Numbered from the stretch's first letter, positions 26,901 through 35,661 are shown. The stretch is 64,000 nucleotides of DNA from Paenibacillus endoradicis (GCF_024721975.1 NZ_JANQBB010000002.1:496001-560000), one strand, 5' to 3'. A program made the numbers and translations. The notes: generated from the sequence alone by a model not told the origin.

Positions 26901-29488
26901 ACTACTGCATCAAGTGTAAACTCACTACGTAATACCTCATCATTAGTAATCGAAGGAACAATCGTTGGTGAAGTATTATCAACAATAACATTTTTCTCAA
27001 CTTGTTCATTACCCACTACTACTTTAACAATATGTTCGCCATCTTCTGTTTCAAGCGTGTTCCAGTCATAAGCAAGTGCCAATAAATTGTCACTTGTTAG
27101 CTCAAACTTAAATTCAATTGCCTCATGCATACCTGCACTATCACCCATTTTGATGATAGTGTCTTTATTATTGTAAGCTGGGTCATAAATATTTGTACCG
27201 TCTGCTAAGATTAGACGTACATTACGAATTTTGAAATCATCTTTGTTTTCTTCAGGACGATCATCGAATGGACCAGACTTCGTACCTGCACGAACAGCAA
27301 TTTCATTATTACCAAGCGCTAATCGCTCTGCAGAAATTGGAACTTTGATTGTTGTGTACGTGTTAATAGGATCAAGGAATGTATGAAGAATCTCCGTTCC
27401 CATCGTCACACCGTTTTTGAAGTAATAGTTGACATCAGTAGCTTCAAATACAAAATATGCTTCAGATTCTAATGCTGTATAAGTATCAACTACTTCTTGT
27501 CCATCAATGGATAGTTGTAATTCGTCTGGTGTTAATGTATCAGAAGCTGCTTTCAATGTTGTTGTTCCACTTATGATTTCATTGTTATTAACATTCAATC
27601 GTGTACCATCATCGTTTCCGTTTTTCGTAATATTTACTGTATTCATGGGAGACGTTAAGCTATTCGCACCATCCGAGTATTCGAAATAGTAGGTCACTTC
27701 ATTACGTCCAATAAATTCAGTCGAATTGACCGTATAAGCAAATTGATTCGTTCTTTTCTCATCGTATAAATAACGTTTAGAATATGTGGAGTCTTGATCC
27801 GTCTTATAATATAGAACAACTGATTTTACACTTTTATTATCTGTAACTTCAGCTTGTATCTTAAGATCAGTTATTTCATCAACTTCAGTAACCTCAGTTA
27901 GATTAGTAAATACAGGCTCTTCGTTATCTTCATCAGTTTTCATAGGAACTGCTGGTACTTGATTCGGTAATACGTATCCAGGTGAAGCATCAATCGTTCC
28001 TACTGCAAATTCGAACATTTCTGTATTACCAACTTGATACTGATAGTGACTGCCTTTGTTAACAACACTTCCACGAGAACCGTCGTAATACGCTACAGAA
28101 ATATCTTGATGAGTATTCGTACCGATTGCGATGCCACGTTTGGAACCATTCGCTAGTCCATCATTGTACAATTTAACGATATTTTCATTCTCAACTAGAT
28201 TTGTCTTAAATTCTTTATTAAAGTCTGCCACAGTTAAGCTTCCATTCGCAGAGTTAATATTCCAAAATACCATCGTGTCCATTGCTTTAATAATAATATC
28301 CTCTTGCTGTGTAGCCCAAACGACGTCAGCCGTTCTTCCAGAATCGGTATAGATATAATATAATTTGTAATCCTTAAAATTAATATCTTCATCTGTATTA
28401 TTGTAGATCTCAATAAACTCATAAGCATCACTTCCACCTACATTATTACTATTCGGCAGTAATTCTGTTACAAGCATAATTGGAGTCTCTTCACTATTTT
28501 CGTCAAGATTAACGATTGTAATGTCATAGATTGGAGTTACGATTGGTGCTTGGTTATCAGCTATTACTTCTATGTAGTACGTTAGCTTGTTGTGCGAAAT
28601 CAATTGGCTACTTACGATCGTTGTATTTTGCTGCGTTAATGTACCCGCCATGTCCATTTCTGTATAAGCTGTCTCATCATCGAATTTATAATATACCTTT
28701 CCATCAACTGTATTAATAGCATTAGAAATCGCTGCCTCAATCACAAAATCATTTGTAGAGATCAAGCGGTACGTACTTGGAGTATGTTGCAATGCAATTG
28801 GTACCTCTGTAACAACCTCGTCAAGTCGTAATAATTGATCTGGAGTGATACTACCAGGAGATGCGTTAATTGTACCTGGATTGTCCATCATAACCATAGC
28901 TTTATCACCCTCGTTAGGCATACGATAGAAAATACCTTTGTCCGGTTTTGTTTGCTCATCGTTATCGTATGTTGCTTGAGAAACAACTGTACCTTTACTA
29001 TTCTCATCTAAGATTGTTGGATCAACTATAGCTAACGTTCTTGAATTAGCATTATCCATTCCACCAGTAGTTATTATTTTGAATAGATTCGTTCCTTCTA
29101 CAAGCTGCGTACTGTAATTGTTATTGAATTGTTCAGTCGTAACGCCTATCACAGGTACAGTTTGGACCCAGATTACGATAGCTTCTCGGGAAGGAATCAA
29201 CATACTACTGTAAGAAGCTCCGAAATTCCAATGAGTATCGGTCGCACCATAGCGATAACGTAGTTCATAATCTTTGAACTCAATTGTCTCGTCCGTATTA
29301 TTATATATTTCAACAAATTCATAAGCATCTTTCGATGCTACATTGGCTGAATCAGGCACTAATTCTGTAATTAGTAGATCTGGTTTGTCGCTTTCACTTG
29401 CATAGCTCATGCTAACTGGCGCCATACTGAAAATGATAGCTACCATTAGTAGAATAGCTATTCCTTTTCGATGTTTAACTGCGTACAT
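23939..29488 (-). CDS. Giant SLH-anchored protein with lamin-tail domains and a metallophosphoesterase
   Basis: A 1849-residue exported surface protein. Signal peptide 1-30. Two lamin-tail (LTD) domains start LLITELVPDSANV (about 36-150) and MLVTELLPNSNNV (about 337-490). Ig/cadherin-like beta modules fill about 530-1050. A calcineurin-like metallophosphoesterase occupies about 1110-1400, with metal ligands in WMSDTQYY, IHTGDLVDD, LAGNHDVG and LSGHYHDAE. An Fn3-like segment, a Pro/Thr linker and a charged beta domain lead to three C-terminal SLH repeats (about 1669-1849). A role in releasing phosphate from extracellular organic phosphates is likely, but substrate is unknown. The ribosome site AGGGGGA is inside a long hairpin. 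It lies downstream of an ECF sigma/anti-sigma pair. Confidence 0.88.
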   Translation of the reverse strand: MYAVKHRKGIAILLMVAIIFSMAPVSMSYASESDKPDLLITELVPDSANVASKDAYEFVEIYNNTDETIEFKDYELRYRYGATDTHWNFGASYSSMLIPSREAIVIWVQTVPVIGVTTEQFNNNYSTQLVEGTNLFKIITTGGMDNANSRTLAIVDPTILDENSKGTVVSQATYDNDEQTKPDKGIFYRMPNEGDKAMVMMDNPGTINASPGSITPDQLLRLDEVVTEVPIALQHTPSTYRLISTNDFVIEAAISNAINTVDGKVYYKFDDETAYTEMDMAGTLTQQNTTIVSSQLISHNKLTYYIEVIADNQAPIVTPIYDITIVNLDENSEETPIMLVTELLPNSNNVGGSDAYEFIEIYNNTDEDINFKDYKLYYIYTDSGRTADVVWATQQEDIIIKAMDTMVFWNINSANGSLTVADFNKEFKTNLVENENIVKLYNDGLANGSKRGIAIGTNTHQDISVAYYDGSRGSVVNKGSHYQYQVGNTEMFEFAVGTIDASPGYVLPNQVPAVPMKTDEDNEEPVFTNLTEVTEVDEITDLKIQAEVTDNKSVKSVVLYYKTDQDSTYSKRYLYDEKRTNQFAYTVNSTEFIGRNEVTYYFEYSDGANSLTSPMNTVNITKNGNDDGTRLNVNNNEIISGTTTLKAASDTLTPDELQLSIDGQEVVDTYTALESEAYFVFEATDVNYYFKNGVTMGTEILHTFLDPINTYTTIKVPISAERLALGNNEIAVRAGTKSGPFDDRPEENKDDFKIRNVRLILADGTNIYDPAYNNKDTIIKMGDSAGMHEAIEFKFELTSDNLLALAYDWNTLETEDGEHIVKVVVGNEQVEKNVIVDNTSPTIVPSITNDEVLRSEFTLDAVVTDNYAGVKSVEATLNGDSIELPYETSTGALASGTYSFAVTATDTVGNRSVETVTFTIDNDNPNSVKLITPLSGSKNVGLSPTLKVKVTDPQEDLMSVLFKRGFHYDSQRKAGFSAYSGSSTVEPPKQKVPSTETKMNSSALKEISAIDSKYYTTDATEQFPYQRFEIKLDSSVVATDEVEINWKGNSLEGRKVSLYAWNPTEGKWDLLDNYVAGLEDFELNANVHAGDYNDNGVINVMVQDERPVTEDEYDFSFVWMSDTQYYSESYPEIYTTNTQWIVDNQEEMDIRYVIHTGDLVDDADQPYQWEAANNAMEIIEKAKIPYGVLAGNHDVGHQTGDYSYYWEHYGEDRFKDTETYTYGGSYQNNRGHYDLISAGGIDFIMVYMGWNIGDEEIDWVEQVVKDHPDRKAILSFHEYMLVSNNRAPIADEIYERVVVPYPNVIATLSGHYHDAETLVDEIDDNGDGIADRKVYQMLADYQGAEMGGLGYIRLLQFDLDNDQIHVKTYSPYLDDYNYYDPTEYPGKDEFDIDVDLGVMNKRVATDYFEVNIHTKQVIGEVTDVASGSEASVQWNQLKQGTNYEWYVEATDQFSGKTVSPIWNFTTTGGTTGTDPSTPAPTPNPSETPEASNNTITVNLEDVASKESEKTSITVNRTDGKPVDVVVTREAISQLAQNGHDLEIVVVGQTITIPSSTWSGLASDETLKITVVSKEQRGTTDKLAKEFLHASNVLDVKMTATSLVNVAESREVEGKMTLEFDITSLDADLVGIYQLVDGQPVYVGGKVDAQTIQVDVKQSGQYFVAEYVKSFQDITDHWAERSISILASKHIVNGTSANHYSPATDVQRGDFTTALIRSLGIYDPQASEQFTDVNVDAYYAGFVTVASELGIVQGSNNAFRPIDKVTREEAVVMLMRAYRTLNPDKTVNVGEQADFTDMDDVSEWATKDIREAQALSLIQGKNGHNVDPKGQLTRAELAQMIVNFLAITNK

Positions 29489-29492
29489 GAAT

Positions 29493-29535
29493 AAATTCCC
29501 CCTAACATTGATAGTCTCAATGATAGGGGGAATTT
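29493..29535 (-). promoter_or_regulatory. 5' hairpin sequestering the ribosome site of the giant SLH gene
   Basis: Arms 29493-29511 and 29517-29535 pair over 19 positions with one mismatch and a 5-base loop. The 3' arm contains the AGGGGGA ribosome site, and the ATG follows 4 bases after the stem. There is no U-tract (AATTTATTCATG follows), so it is better explained as translational control or mRNA stabilisation than as a terminator. Confidence 0.6.
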
Positions 29536-29584
29536 GTCATCTCTATGTTTATTTAACGTTAAAGTTAAGTAAAGGCTAGTAAAT

Positions 29585-30547
29585 TTAGTCAAATATATTG
29601 AATGCTTGAAAGAAACTAGATAACTTAGGCGACGTTTGCTTCGAATCATGGAACCCACCACCAATATGGAACTGACCAGCATTGTTACCGAATATATCGA
29701 TGCCTCCAAACTCTTTAGTATCCTCTCCATTTGAGATAGAGATATTATAGTTATACTGTGTTAGATCATCGTCTCTGTGAGTATTATCAGACCGTATTTT
29801 ATGACCTTTCAAACGATAGCCGAGCTGCTCCCAATCTTTCATATTATCTAAGAAATTAGCTTTACTAATCGAATAGAATTTATCATAAGTCATATCTACA
29901 TATGGAGATTGCTCATAAAATTCTTTTATACGTATGTTCTCTTTCTGTGCTTCAATAATCCAATTATCAAACTTTTCTTCAGCTATCCTTATTTCACCAT
30001 TTGTATAATAAGAAAGTGCTTCTTCAACCACTAATTGGAACTCTTCTTTGGATATCGTTGCCGTTTTGGATTCTTCCATTCTCTTCTGAATATCATCATA
30101 ATAGAATTTCACATCAATATAAGAAAATGCTTTTTCATATTGTTCATTCTCCAGAGCTTTCATCATTCTGCTAGCACTATAATAATCATACATATTGGTA
30201 TAACTTAGTCCCTCTCCCCGATACTGATTCCAACCAATAGAAATAAGTGGTATGAGTAATACCGTTATAAGAACAGTCAATTTCCATTTTCGTGTTATTC
30301 GTTTCATTACCTTTCTAGCTGCATTGTCTCGCATCTTCTGTTGCTCTTCCTGACTATTATAATCTGGTTCCCCATCAGAATCATTGAAATCAGCAACCGT
30401 TAGATGTTGATTCATAGCAGCATATCTCTTGCTACAATTCGGACATTCATGTAAATGTTCATCTACTAAAGATTTACTCTCTTCTGAACATATCCCATCA
30501 ATATATAAGGGGAGTAGATCATAGATAATATTACAATTTGTTTTCAT
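29585..30547 (-). CDS. Anti-sigma factor with zinc-finger and one membrane helix
   Basis: A 320-residue membrane protein. The N-terminus is a zinc-binding anti-sigma domain (HxxxCxxC in DEHLHECPNCSKRY, about residue 27-40). One membrane helix lies at about residues 85-103 (LTVLITVLLIPLISIGW), followed by a roughly 215-residue extracytoplasmic domain I do not recognise. It should hold the ECF sigma factor encoded just upstream until a surface signal arrives. Its ATG overlaps the sigma stop by four bases (ATGA), and GGAGGA lies within the sigma gene, so the two are translationally coupled. Confidence 0.88.
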   Translation of the reverse strand: MKTNCNIIYDLLPLYIDGICSEESKSLVDEHLHECPNCSKRYAAMNQHLTVADFNDSDGEPDYNSQEEQQKMRDNAARKVMKRITRKWKLTVLITVLLIPLISIGWNQYRGEGLSYTNMYDYYSASRMMKALENEQYEKAFSYIDVKFYYDDIQKRMEESKTATISKEEFQLVVEEALSYYTNGEIRIAEEKFDNWIIEAQKENIRIKEFYEQSPYVDMTYDKFYSISKANFLDNMKDWEQLGYRLKGHKIRSDNTHRDDDLTQYNYNISISNGEDTKEFGGIDIFGNNAGQFHIGGGFHDSKQTSPKLSSFFQAFNIFD

Positions 30548-31029
30548 TGCTGTTCCTCCATTTCATTGATAATACGTTCCTTAGCTCGATAATATGTAAT
30601 TTTTGCCCATGACTCTGACTTGCCAAACAGAGCTGAAATTTCCCTAAATTTCAGTTCACCAAATATTTTAAGTGTAAAAACTTCTTTGTATGGATCCGGT
30701 AGTCCATGTAAAATCTGATGTAATACAATAGCTTGCTCTTTATGCATTAATTGAACTGTGAAGTCGTCTGAACAGTCTGTATCATGTTCAGATATAGCTA
30801 CAGTAGTTCGTTTGTTCTTTTTACTTTCATTGAAATATATATTTTTAGCAATCTGACATAGCCAGCCATAGAGTGAACTTTCTCCTCTGAAGTTATTAAT
30901 TTGACGAAATGCTCTATAGAAAGTTTCTTGAGTAATCTCCTCTGCCATATTCTCGTTCCGTGTGAGTGTTAACAAAAAACGATATACCCCGGGTGCATAT
31001 TCGTTATAGACGTCCGAGAAATCTTCCAA
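30544..31029 (-). CDS. ECF-type RNA polymerase sigma factor
   Basis: A 161-residue sigma-70 family ECF factor. Region 2 is FLLTLTRNENMAEEITQETFYRAFRQINNF (about 18-48), and region 4 is LPDPYKEVFTLKIFGELKFREISALFGKSESWAKITYYRAKERI (about 108-152). It should direct polymerase to a small regulon, often including its own operon. The start is TTG 31029, with GAGGTG a few bases upstream. It is coupled to the anti-sigma gene, and the giant SLH gene is next on the strand, 96 bases further on, so that gene may be a target or part of the same transcript. Confidence 0.93.
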   Translation of the reverse strand: MEDFSDVYNEYAPGVYRFLLTLTRNENMAEEITQETFYRAFRQINNFRGESSLYGWLCQIAKNIYFNESKKNKRTTVAISEHDTDCSDDFTVQLMHKEQAIVLHQILHGLPDPYKEVFTLKIFGELKFREISALFGKSESWAKITYYRAKERIINEMEEQQ

Positions 31030-31130
31030 ATCTTCACCTCTTCTCCTAAGCCCTTTGATCGCGTCTTATATTAGACAACGATATTGCAAAAAAGACACAA
31101 GATACACTGAATTTTTTTATTGAATTATTA

Positions 31131-31179
31131 ACAAAAAAATACAGAACAAGCGAAGCGTGCCCTCACTATGTTCTGTATT
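31131..31179 (-). terminator. Terminator of the phosphotransferase gene
   Basis: Stem AATACAGAACA (31138-31148) with TGTTCTGTATT (31169-31179), 20-base loop, then TTTTTGT on the minus strand. It overlaps the last bases before the stop of the gene at 31182. Confidence 0.7.
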
Positions 31180-31181
31180 TC

Positions 31182-32345
31182 TTAATGGGTTATCCTTTCA
31201 AATAAGTTCTCTTTCAAATTTTCAGCTTCATAAGCCATTGCCATCTGTATGATTATTATTTCTCGTAGTTGTGCTACGCTGTCTTGTAATTGTTGATTAA
31301 GTTTATCACTCTGTAGTTGAGCTGCTAAAGTAAAGTACTTTGGTACCTCCCATACACTTCGCAATGCAGTCCCAATACAATAACCATATCTAGCTTGTTG
31401 TTCATTACCTTGCCAACCCATATCGTGTAATCCATTAATATAAGCTTCATATAAATTTTCTTGAAATATATTATATTTCTCTGTTGGAATGATTCCTTGA
31501 CTCATATTCACACCGAACATCTTAGCTAAATCTTCACCTACACCAGAGATACTCATAAATTGCCAATCTATAAGCACTAATTCATCTTCTAGTTGTCTAT
31601 TTTCAACTATAAACATATTCATTTGACTCATATCTTGATGTGCTAGTACACGTGGCAATTTTTCGAGATAGAATAAGTTGCGTTCGATTTCATTACTAAA
31701 AGTTTGGTACCAATCCCATATATTACGTTCTTCATCATTAAGTAAGGAGTTCGAATAATCCTCCAGGCTCGGAGCATACATTCTACTTGCTGTTATCCAT
31801 GATCTTAACCAATTTCTACATATCCATTCTTGATTAGGTATTTCCTTCGTCGTTAAATAATCCCCATTAAAACGACCTAGTTGCCTGGCAATATAGTCAA
31901 AATGCTCACTTTTCTCAGCGTATCTTCCGATTACTCGTTCCATCCACATCCAAATCGTATTATCTTGCTGCTCCTCAATAAGATAGCACTTTGGCGCTCG
32001 AATAGAGTTAGGAAGATCATCTAGTAGCTTTGATTCATATACCAATGCTTCTCTTTGCCAATAATTATGATGTGTGCTCTCTTCTTTCTCTAAACTATCA
32101 GCCTTTATTATTTTCAAAATGATTGACCAAGGCATTTGCTCACCCTCAACAATTACAACGCCATGTAGATGATAAATTCCTGCTGTTGTGAAATTTAGAG
32201 TGGTATAACCAATATCATCACAAGTTGCAGCTTTGATTGCTATTCTTTCACTATTAAAAATTTGTTGAAGACAGCTATTTAGTTGCTGTAGTTTATTTTC
32301 TATTAGTATTTTTGTATTGTTTTTGAACAAAAGTTCTACCCCCAA
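31182..32345 (-). CDS. Aminoglycoside phosphotransferase-fold protein
   Basis: A 387-residue kinase-like protein. The catalytic loop is VLAHQDMSQMNMFI (HxDxxxxN) and the metal-binding Asp is in LVLIDWQFMS. The N-terminal lobe is divergent. The APH/choline-kinase fold covers enzymes acting on antibiotics, choline, homoserine or sugars; nothing here points to a substrate, and resistance should not be assumed. The listed start is TTG 32345. A second TTG at 32330 is better spaced from a GGGGG run and is an equally good start. It is a single-gene unit with its own terminator. Confidence 0.75.
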   Translation of the reverse strand: MGVELLFKNNTKILIENKLQQLNSCLQQIFNSERIAIKAATCDDIGYTTLNFTTAGIYHLHGVVIVEGEQMPWSIILKIIKADSLEKEESTHHNYWQREALVYESKLLDDLPNSIRAPKCYLIEEQQDNTIWMWMERVIGRYAEKSEHFDYIARQLGRFNGDYLTTKEIPNQEWICRNWLRSWITASRMYAPSLEDYSNSLLNDEERNIWDWYQTFSNEIERNLFYLEKLPRVLAHQDMSQMNMFIVENRQLEDELVLIDWQFMSISGVGEDLAKMFGVNMSQGIIPTEKYNIFQENLYEAYINGLHDMGWQGNEQQARYGYCIGTALRSVWEVPKYFTLAAQLQSDKLNQQLQDSVAQLREIIIIQMAMAYEAENLKENLFERITH

Positions 32346-32460
32346 ACACGAATTAACACTTCATATGCATTGTAAATTTATAAATTAGATTACTGATTAC
32401 TCTTTCAATTATACATAAATTTGGTAATAAGATGAATGAATTGTATTCCTATAACAACAC

Positions 32461-32489
32461 AAAAAAGAGCATGGATATTATCCATGCTC
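32461..32489 (-). terminator. Terminator of the HEAT-repeat gene
   Basis: Perfect 11-bp stem GAGCATGGATA (32467-32477) with 32479-32489 and then TTTTTTGTG on the minus strand. Confidence 0.85.
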
Positions 32490-32516
32490 CCCTCTATGTC
32501 TTACCTAACGAAACAA

Positions 32517-32972
32517 TTACCTTCTTTTACTAGTAGTTGTTTCCCACATATCTTTAAGCCAAGCGTCAAAGCCTTCGCCTTTATCGCCTTCGTAAGTATC
32601 ATAAATATCTACACGAGTTTTTTGTAGCTTTTCTTTAAACTCTTCGAATGTATGACCATCAGGTAAACTCTTCTTAATTCTTAGCAAAATCTTACGAAGA
32701 TTTTTAAATAGCTCACCTTTGTTTTTAGCTGGCATTTGTACATCTTCGCCCATTTTTTTCAGCGTGCGGAATGCAGCTTCACGAACTTGAGATACTTGAT
32801 CGCCTGTCATAACATGTTGTAAAACTTTAATTGTCTCATCGGAGTTCCAACCGGCCAATTCATTAACAGCATTCAAACGATCTTTCCAGTTAGCAGTACG
32901 ATTAACTGCTTTCTTAAGCTCTTCAAAATTTTCCGGAAGCTCACTTACAGCCTCATAGTTTTTATTATTCAA
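32517..32972 (-). CDS. HEAT-repeat domain protein
   Basis: A 151-residue, all-helical cytoplasmic protein. Residues about 18-75 make one or two HEAT repeats (WKDRLNAVNELAGWNSDETIKVLQHVMTGDQVSQVREAAFRTLKKMG). A basic segment follows (KNLRKILLRIKKS). HEAT proteins bind other proteins; no partner is suggested by context. Start is TTG 32972, with AAGGAGA 8 bases upstream. Single gene with its own strong terminator. Confidence 0.8.
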   Translation of the reverse strand: MNNKNYEAVSELPENFEELKKAVNRTANWKDRLNAVNELAGWNSDETIKVLQHVMTGDQVSQVREAAFRTLKKMGEDVQMPAKNKGELFKNLRKILLRIKKSLPDGHTFEEFKEKLQKTRVDIYDTYEGDKGEGFDAWLKDMWETTTSKRR

Positions 32973-33286
32973 AATTCAATCTCCTTAATCATCGCCGCTA
33001 TGGCATAATGATGAATTACATACTAGTGATTTCTATTATAACACGAACCGAACTATTCTTCTCATACTTGTTGAATCTCTATAGAAAAACCTATAATTCG
33101 CCACTATCTTTGAAATTTTGGCATATCAATTATTAATTATAATAGACATAATTTATTATAAAAATACTGCATGACAGAGACTAATTAACTTCAAAAATTA
33201 AGATTCCGCTACAGATCATTTTATTGTATTCGTTTCCAATAAAAAAGTGTGCCGCATTCAGCACACTTTCCGATATTTATTATGAC
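32973..33286. other. Intergenic region without recognised gene
   Basis: About 310 AT-rich bases. Apart from the terminator at 33241-33269 I see no gene, repeat or strong promoter. Confidence 0.6.
33241..33269 (-). terminator. Terminator of the epimerase-like gene
   Basis: Stem AAAGTGTGC (33244-33252) with GCACACTTT (33261-33269), 8-base loop, then a T-run on the minus strand. Confidence 0.8.
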
Positions 33287-34303
33287 CTAGCTGTTTTTTA
33301 TCGACTCCGTAGCAGTATTCAAAGCGCCAATAATTTTATCGCACCAACTATCGAATTCTAAGTCTTCCGTCTGATGCTCAGGATGAGCTAATATATATTC
33401 AATCGTTTGCTTAATCCCTTGATCTAATCGGGTTGTTGCAACAAACTCAGGAACAAGTCTCTTAAGCTTAGAATTATCAAAAACGACAGAATTAGCCTTA
33501 TCGCCTAATAATCCACCAGTAAAATCATCATCACATGCTGCCAAAAATTGTGATGAAACGTGGACGCTATTTAGCTTCACACCAAGCGCATCAGCAATGA
33601 TTTCATAGATTTGATTCCATGTGACTGATTCATCTGACGTAATATGTACAGACTCTCCGATAGCATGAATATTACCCATTAACCCAATAAAACCTTTTGC
33701 AAAATCTCTATTATGCGTCATCGTCCATAGAGAAGTACCATCACCATGAATAATGACTGGCTTATTCTCAAGCATACGCTTAGCAACCTGCCATGATCCT
33801 TTTCTACCATGTACTCCTAGTGGAATCGAGCGTTCATCATACGTATGACTTGGTCTAATAATCGTAATGGGGAAACCATTGTCACGATACTGCTTGATCA
33901 AATATTCTTCACAAGCAATTTTATTACGCGAGTATTCCCAGTAAGGATTGGATAATGGCGTACCCTCAGTAATTCTATAATCAGATAGTGGTGTCTGATA
34001 AGCAGACGCTGAGCTAATAAATATAAACTGTTTTGTTTTACCGTTAAATAAGCGATAATCTCTTTCCAATTGTGTTGGTTCAAATGCTATAAAATCAGTA
34101 ACAACATCAAACTCTAAATGCTCAATGAGCTTTGATACTTGCTCTTCATTATTAATATCCGCTTGAATAACATTAACACCTACTGGCAAATCATTATTAC
34201 GGTTCCCACGATTCAGTAAATATAACTCATGTCCTTGTTCTAATAATTGTTTTGTAATTGCCGAACTAATCGTACCTGTTCCTCCAATAAATAGAGCTTT
34301 CAT
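33287..34303 (-). CDS. NAD-dependent epimerase/dehydratase (extended SDR)
   Basis: A 338-residue Rossmann-fold protein. The N-terminal nucleotide motif is GGTGTISSAI (residues 7-16), and a catalytic-type Ser is in FIFISSASAYQT with Tyr and Lys in YWEYSRNKIACEEYL. It resembles extended SDRs annotated as NAD-dependent epimerases acting on sugar nucleotides or related compounds, but the glycine motif (GGTGTI) is that of the atypical subgroup, so a specific substrate cannot be claimed. GGAGGTGG precedes the ATG. It is transcribed alone. Confidence 0.82.
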   Translation of the reverse strand: MKALFIGGTGTISSAITKQLLEQGHELYLLNRGNRNNDLPVGVNVIQADINNEEQVSKLIEHLEFDVVTDFIAFEPTQLERDYRLFNGKTKQFIFISSASAYQTPLSDYRITEGTPLSNPYWEYSRNKIACEEYLIKQYRDNGFPITIIRPSHTYDERSIPLGVHGRKGSWQVAKRMLENKPVIIHGDGTSLWTMTHNRDFAKGFIGLMGNIHAIGESVHITSDESVTWNQIYEIIADALGVKLNSVHVSSQFLAACDDDFTGGLLGDKANSVVFDNSKLKRLVPEFVATTRLDQGIKQTIEYILAHPEHQTEDLEFDSWCDKIIGALNTATESIKNS

Positions 34304-34429
34304 CTATCCACCTCCAAAGTATTTTCAACCCATTATCATTGCTTTATTACACTCTTACGTTATCATGTATGCGTTATCAAAACAACACGTAAAAGCTATC
34401 TATCACTATTCGGCGATCGATAGACATAT

Positions 34430-35281
34430 TTAATCTAACCAATGATCTGGAATTGTTAGAGCAGATGGCAATTGAGTTTCACTATTACCATTAGCGGAAT
34501 TGACTTGTGCTTGCGTAAGAAAGATACTGCCTATAAGATTAGCCCCGCTTAGATCTGCGTCTCTTAAGTCTGCACCAATCAAATCTGCTTTTCTCATATC
34601 AGCTTGTCTAAGATCCGCAGCAATAAATAGTACTCCTCTTAAATTACTACCTTTAAGATTAGCTCCTTTTAGCTTTGCACCAATACAATCTCTTCCTCTA
34701 ATATTTTTACTATGCTTGCTATTGTGGGTGCCTATTTTGACTTTAGCGCGTACTAGTTCACTCGTTTGTAACAGTAAGTCATTAACAAATGCTCTATGAG
34801 TCGGTACATGGAGTTCTAGGAGTGTTAACGTATTGAGGTTTGTAAGTCTTTCAGTTTCTACTATAGCCTTTTGTACTTCCGCATAAATAGGCTTTGCATC
34901 CTGTAAGCTAAGCGATTCTGTTAAGTAATAAAGCATTTCATGCAGTTGTTGCATAATAGGTAATAGATCGAACATTTCCTTTGCTAACTCTGGGTTATCT
35001 CGCCAACTCTTACCGTTATAAGTCATTTGAGAAACTTTCTGACCTGCTCCAAAACATTCATATACTGTACAGCCTCTTAAGCCACTACTTCTTAATTTTT
35101 GGTGGATACCACAACGATAATCCGCTTGAAGATTTTTACAAGGTGACCCACTATCTTTATCAAAAGCAAAATCAGCTGACTTTGCATAAGGTAACGCTAC
35201 ACAGCATAAACCAAAACATTGCTGACAATCTGCAAGATATTGGTTTTGATTATTGCTGTTAATTAGTAATTGCTGAGTCAC
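34430..35281 (-). CDS. Pentapeptide-repeat protein with N-terminal cysteine cluster
   Basis: A 283-residue protein with two parts. Residues about 15-75 hold a Cys cluster (CQQCFGLCC, then single Cys in SPCKN, YRCGIH, RGCTVYECFG), which looks like a metal-binding module. Residues about 195-260 are pentapeptide repeats (A-D/N-L-x-x), for example GAKLKGANLKGSNLRG and GADLRDADLSGANL, which fold as a right-handed quadrilateral helix. The middle is helical. The function is unknown; pentapeptide proteins of this size occur with many roles. Start is GTG 35281 with GGGAGAG about 9 bases upstream. Confidence 0.8.
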   Translation of the reverse strand: MTQQLLINSNNQNQYLADCQQCFGLCCVALPYAKSADFAFDKDSGSPCKNLQADYRCGIHQKLRSSGLRGCTVYECFGAGQKVSQMTYNGKSWRDNPELAKEMFDLLPIMQQLHEMLYYLTESLSLQDAKPIYAEVQKAIVETERLTNLNTLTLLELHVPTHRAFVNDLLLQTSELVRAKVKIGTHNSKHSKNIRGRDCIGAKLKGANLKGSNLRGVLFIAADLRQADMRKADLIGADLRDADLSGANLIGSIFLTQAQVNSANGNSETQLPSALTIPDHWLD

Positions 35282-35661
35282 AATAATCTACTCTCCCTTT
35301 TCTATCATCTGTCATAATTAATATTACCATTTAAAAGAAATGTTGGGAAAGTTCGAGTAGAAGCAACTCCTTTCACTTATCCAGATAACCCTTCATACTT
35401 TGTTTGATTTTTATTTGCTATATAATAATATTACACATGATATTCGTAGTATTACATCTTCAGAAAGTTGGTTAACTGATTTATGCTAGGGATATAAATA
35501 GTTTCCAAATTTTAAACTAATTGGAAACTCATATTGTTAATAGATTTGTAGAATTAGAGATATCACTTGATTATGGAGGTGGATAACAGAACGAATAATT
35601 TCAGTGAGCAAAAATGTAAGCGTATTAATTCGTGGTAAACTATCTGACTAGGAGGTTTTTT
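35282..35661. other. Upstream region of the alpha-1,3-glucanase gene
   Basis: About 380 bases. An inverted repeat GTTTCCAA (35501-35508) and TTGGAAAC (35521-35528) could be an operator. A GGAGGTGG at 35575-35582 is followed by a short open frame (22 codons from ATG 35574) with no recognisable product. ATGTAAGCGTATTAA near 35613 resembles a cre site but misses two consensus positions. Confidence 0.45.

Noticed and set aside
31182..32345. Antibiotic resistance role for the two phosphotransferase-fold proteins (also 41859-42710)
   Set aside because: Only the general kinase fold is visible; many family members phosphorylate choline, sugars or amino acids, and there is no resistance context.
35613..35627. 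cre site upstream of the alpha-1,3-glucanase gene
   Set aside because: Two defined consensus positions are wrong, in AT-rich DNA where such near-matches are common.
35574..35642. 22-codon leader peptide upstream of the alpha-1,3-glucanase
   Set aside because: No attenuator-like alternative hairpins or rare-codon runs were seen, and the peptide matches nothing; kept only as a note in the region entry.
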